Shown here: in pieces, positions 7,411-9,557 of the stretch | Layout of the letters: each line of letters opens with the position of its first letter | Numbering within the stretch: position 1 is the stretch's first letter | Assembly (NCBI GenBank): GCA_002352055.1 | Contig: DEHS01000057.1 | Location: forward strand, 1 to 9,557 | Source: Legionellaceae bacterium UBA2794 | GTDB taxonomy: Bacteria; Pseudomonadota; Gammaproteobacteria; Legionellales; Legionellaceae | Reading direction: 5' to 3' | DNA length: 9,557 nt | Program-made: the position numbers and the translations under genes | Notes under the pieces: model-generated | Told to the model about the DNA's origin: nothing | Database searches by the model: none | The model's input: only the letters and a program-made list of their open reading frames with translations

Positions 7411-7856
7411 GTATGGAATTGCGGGAGCTTTATCAGGAAATTATCATTGATCATAATCGTAATCCTCGCAATCATCACGCGATGGATGACGCAACAACTC
7501 AGGCTAATGGCTTTAACCCTTTATGTGGTGATAAATTAACAGTTTTTGCTAAATTAGACGATGGCTATATAACAGATTTAAGTTTTGTGGGTTGTGGTTG
7601 TGCCATCTCTCAGGCATCAGCATCATTAATGACCGATGCTTTGAAAGGTAAAACCATTGAAGAAGCGCACGAATTATTTCATCGCTTTCATCACATGCTG
7701 ACGCTGGATGAGGAAAGTCAGATAAGTTCAATGGATAAATTGACTGTTTTAGCTGGAGTAAAGGCATTTCCCGCTCGGGTTAAGTGTGCCACGTTACCCT
7801 GGCATACACTGGAAGCTGCCTTAAACAAAGACACGACCATTGTTAAAACAGAATAA
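7407..7856 (+). CDS. sufU: Sulfurtransferase / IscU-like protein SufU
   Basis: SufU (149 residues) is an IscU-fold protein. In Bacillus the zinc-bound form accepts persulfide sulfur from SufS and passes it to SufBCD. Ligand positions are Cys40 and Asp42 (NPLCGD), Cys65 (GCGCAIS) and Cys127 (RVKCATLPW), one residue off from Cys41/Asp43/Cys66/Cys128 of B. subtilis SufU. The insertion before the third cysteine (about 92-112) and the lack of the LPPVK-type chaperone-binding motif of IscU support SufU over IscU. The frame stays open upstream to 7278, but that extension lies wholly inside sufS, and its sequence is not SufU-like. The ATG at 7407, in an ATGA overlap with sufS, is the sensible start. 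There is no sufE or sufA in the cluster, so SufU likely fills the relay role. Confidence 0.94.
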   Translation: MSMELRELYQEIIIDHNRNPRNHHAMDDATTQANGFNPLCGDKLTVFAKLDDGYITDLSFVGCGCAISQASASLMTDALKGKTIEEAHELFHRFHHMLTLDEESQISSMDKLTVLAGVKAFPARVKCATLPWHTLEAALNKDTTIVKTE

Positions 7857-7878
7857 GGTACAGTACGTCACCTGTATC
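7857..7878 (+). other. Hairpin in the sufU-sufT gap
   Basis: GGTACAG (7857-7863) can pair with CTGTATC (7872-7878) around an 8-nt loop, giving a 7-bp stem with one G-U pair. It begins directly after the sufU stop codon in the only sizeable gap of the operon. No T-tract follows, so it is not a typical terminator. A role in mRNA processing or stability is possible but unproven. Confidence 0.35.
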
Positions 7879-7894
7879 TGGCTCTCCTGAAACT

Positions 7895-7900
7895 GGTGGA
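7895..7900 (+). promoter_or_regulatory. Shine-Dalgarno deciding the sufT start
   Basis: GGTGGA lies four bases before ATG 7905. The alternative in-frame GTG 7896 falls inside this element and has no good site of its own, so the ATG is preferred. Confidence 0.55.
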
Positions 7901-7904
7901 TATT

Positions 7905-8240
7905 ATGTTCGGCTTTAAGAAAAAACAGGATAAAGAATTAGTGAAAGATGCAATAATTTTGGCTTTGAAGGGTGTTTTTGACCCCGAAATTCCGGTTAAT
8001 ATTTATGATTTAGGTTTGATTTATGATGTGGCTATAGATGATGATCATCATGTAGCTATTCAAATGACATTAACCACTCCAGGTTGTCCCGTAGCTCAGA
8101 CTTTTCCTGGCACTGTAGAGCAAGCTGTAAATCAGGTTGAGGGCGTTAAGGATTGTACGGTTGAGCTGGTTTGGGAGCCGCCATGGAGTCAGGAACGGAT
8201 GACTGAGGCTGCGCGCCTAGAGTTAGGGATTTTCTATTAG
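7905..8240 (+). CDS. sufT: SUF system protein SufT (DUF59/MIP18 family)
   Basis: This 111-residue protein belongs to the DUF59/MIP18-like family, whose members act in Fe-S cluster maturation and delivery; the exact reaction is not settled. Family landmarks are DPEIPVNIYDLGLIY (26-40), TTPGCP with the conserved Cys61, and the C-terminal EPPW...M..AAR.ELG segment, which is typical of the SUF-linked version. A lysine-rich start (FKKKQDK) precedes the domain. An upstream GTG at 7896 would add three residues. It follows sufU after 48 bp and its stop lies 2 bp before epmA. Family assignment is firm; its biochemical role is taken from relatives. Confidence 0.9.
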   Translation: MFGFKKKQDKELVKDAIILALKGVFDPEIPVNIYDLGLIYDVAIDDDHHVAIQMTLTTPGCPVAQTFPGTVEQAVNQVEGVKDCTVELVWEPPWSQERMTEAARLELGIFY

Positions 8241-8242
8241 AA

Positions 8243-9193
8243 ATGACTAATTCGTGGCAACCCTCTGCATCAGTTAAGATGCTTCAGAAAAGATCGCAAT
8301 TTCTGGCGCAAATTCGTACTTTTTTTAACGAACGCCAATATCTTGAAGTAGAAACCCCGGTTATGGCGCATTATGGGGTAACTGATGCATATTTAAGTAA
8401 TATAAAGGCTACTTTTCGCAACAACCCATACAGTCTGCAAACCTCACCCGAGTACCATATGAAGCGTTTACTTGCAGCGGGGAGCGGGCCTATATTCCAG
8501 CTAGCGCGTGTTTTTCGTGATGATGAGCTGGGACGCTGGCATAACCCGGAGTTTACACTATTAGAATGGTATCAGTTGGGTATAGATCATCATGCGTTGA
8601 TGGATGAAATGGATTTATTATTAAATCAACTGATGGGATGCAAGCCCATGATTCGAATAACCTATCAAGATGCTTTCAAAGAGGCATGTGATGTGGATCC
8701 TTTTAGTGCCTCGATTAATGAATTACAGCAGGTTCTGCTAAAAAATAACCTGGCAGATGTTTTGGCGCCTAATGAACAAGATAAGGACCAATATTTATTT
8801 TTACTGATGAGTCACGTAGTGGAACCCTTTTTTGCTGATGAATCTGCTCCCGTAGCGGTTTATGGTTTTCCTCCGACCCAAGCCTCTCTTGCTCAAATTC
8901 GTGATGGGGTTGCAGAGCGTTTTGAGGTGTATTATCGCGGGGTAGAGCTTGCTAATGGATTTCATGAACTCACGGATTTTAATGCTCAGGAAAAACGGTT
9001 CGCTATGGATTTAGAGTTACGCAAAAAGCTGGGTTTACCTTTACCTGATCCTGATGAGTGGTTGCTTGCAGCATTAAATCACGGGTTGCCGCAATGCAGT
9101 GGCGTTGCATTAGGGGTTGATCGCGCATTGGCTTTAGCGATGAATAAATCAAATATCTCAGAGGTGCTTTCTTTTGATTTTAATTGCGCCTGA
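8243..9193 (+). CDS. epmA: EF-P (R)-beta-lysine ligase EpmA (PoxA/GenX)
   Basis: EpmA (316 residues) is a paralogue of the class II lysyl-tRNA synthetase catalytic core. It activates (R)-beta-lysine with ATP and ligates it to a conserved lysine of elongation factor P, easing ribosome stalling at polyproline stretches. Motif 1 lies around 20-41 (ending VETPVM), motif 2 around 86-110 (FQLARVFRDDELGRWHNPEF, with Arg92) and motif 3 around 286-300 (GVALGVDRALALAM, with Arg294). It lacks the N-terminal anticodon-binding domain of LysRS, and its length is close to the roughly 325 residues of the E. coli protein. The start is 2 bp after sufT with only a weak AGGG far upstream, so translation probably depends on coupling. 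The partner enzymes EpmB and EF-P are not encoded here. A stem-loop follows the stop. Confidence 0.95.
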   Translation: MTNSWQPSASVKMLQKRSQFLAQIRTFFNERQYLEVETPVMAHYGVTDAYLSNIKATFRNNPYSLQTSPEYHMKRLLAAGSGPIFQLARVFRDDELGRWHNPEFTLLEWYQLGIDHHALMDEMDLLLNQLMGCKPMIRITYQDAFKEACDVDPFSASINELQQVLLKNNLADVLAPNEQDKDQYLFLLMSHVVEPFFADESAPVAVYGFPPTQASLAQIRDGVAERFEVYYRGVELANGFHELTDFNAQEKRFAMDLELRKKLGLPLPDPDEWLLAALNHGLPQCSGVALGVDRALALAMNKSNISEVLSFDFNCA

Positions 9194-9195
9194 TA

Positions 9196-9225
9196 GAGAC
9201 ACAACGAAGTGTCTCCCAGTCTTTT
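9196..9225 (+). terminator. Probable terminator of the suf-epmA operon
   Basis: GAGACAC (9196-9202) pairs perfectly with GTGTCTC (9209-9215) around the loop AACGAA, two bases after the epmA stop. A short TCTTTT tract (9220-9225) follows after four bases. The stem is moderate and the T-run short, so termination may be incomplete. The hairpin lies between convergent genes and could also serve the minus-strand esterase gene, although no T-tract follows on that side. Confidence 0.55.
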
Positions 9226-9235
9226 GAATCTGAAA

Positions 9236-9557
9236 TTACTTTAATCCTTTAATTTTATCCAGATAAGGTGATATGGTCTCAAGAATTAAAGGTTGCGCCT
9301 GTTCATTGGGGTGTAAGCCATCCGCTTGCATGAACTTGCTATTTCCAGCCACCCCTTCTAAAAACATAGGAACAAGAGTGATTTGATAAGTTTGCTCCAG
9401 TTCATTATAGGCTTGTTTAAACTGTTCAATATATTTAGGCCCGTAATTAGGTGGGAGATAGGTTGCCAATAATAATACTTGCGCACCCGTTGCCTGACTT
9501 TGTTTAATCATCGCTTCCAGATTGCTTTTCATTTGAGCTATTGATAGTCCACGTAAT
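9236..9557 (-). CDS. tesA: TesA-like SGNH esterase / arylesterase, C-terminal part
   Basis: This is the C-terminal part of an SGNH/GDSL hydrolase resembling TesA (acyl-CoA thioesterase I, lysophospholipase, arylesterase), usually a small secreted or periplasmic enzyme. The block DGLHPN (codons at about 9305-9322) carries the catalytic Asp and His. The LPPNYGPKY and AQPLI segments match TesA relatives. An internal ATG at 9532 is not the true start: the frame stays open to the window edge and encodes LRGLSIAQ, matching the LRG region that follows the GGND-type block in TesA. The N-terminus, with the GDS serine block and any signal peptide, is therefore outside the window. It converges on epmA. 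Confidence 0.82.
   Translation of the reverse strand, partial: LRGLSIAQMKSNLEAMIKQSQATGAQVLLLATYLPPNYGPKYIEQFKQAYNELEQTYQITLVPMFLEGVAGNSKFMQADGLHPNEQAQPLILETISPYLDKIKGLK

Noticed and set aside
7549..7767. Minus-strand open frame opposite sufU
   Set aside because: Antisense shadow of a conserved gene.
9236..9532. Complete small protein starting at the ATG at 9532 on the minus strand
   Set aside because: The frame continues upstream to the window edge with TesA-like residues, so this is the tail of a larger gene.

Overview
The window reads as a chromosomal segment of a low-to-moderate GC gammaproteobacterium, most likely Legionella or another member of the Legionellales. That placement is an inference from protein flavour, AT-leaning codon use and gene order; nothing in the window proves it. 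There are no RNA genes, transposases, CRISPR arrays or phage genes.

Layout. Positions 1-221 are non-coding and repetitive: a 17-bp inverted repeat brackets a C-rich 13-bp tandem repeat. Positions 222-1973 (minus) encode a complete class I poly(3-hydroxyalkanoate) synthase, PhaC. A 269-bp divergent intergenic region (1974-2242) carries the phaC ribosome binding site and the probable promoter/operator of the gene cluster that follows. From 2243 to 9193 (plus) runs one compact gene train: an Rrf2-family SUF regulator, sufB, sufC, sufD, sufS, sufU, sufT and epmA. Most junctions overlap or are separated by only a few bases; the one real gap (48 bp, sufU to sufT) holds a short hairpin. A stem-loop just after epmA probably ends the transcript. 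The right edge (9236-9557, minus) is the C-terminal part of a TesA-like SGNH esterase, whose 5' end lies outside the window.

How the genes work together. SufS takes sulfur from cysteine as a persulfide. SufU, a zinc-site IscU homologue, probably relays it. The SufB-SufC-SufD complex assembles the Fe-S cluster using SufC ATPase activity. SufT (DUF59/MIP18-like) is expected to help cluster maturation or delivery. The regulator has three conserved cysteines and probably senses Fe-S status to control its own operon. The last gene, epmA, encodes the ligase that attaches (R)-beta-lysine to elongation factor P. The enzyme that makes that beta-lysine, EpmB, is a radical-SAM Fe-S protein, so ending a suf operon with epmA may link cluster supply to EF-P modification.

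No wholly new system is evident. The most interesting points are the SufU/SufT form of the pathway in a proteobacterium, the suf-epmA linkage, the direct-repeat candidate operator, and the G-rich repeat element just downstream of phaC.
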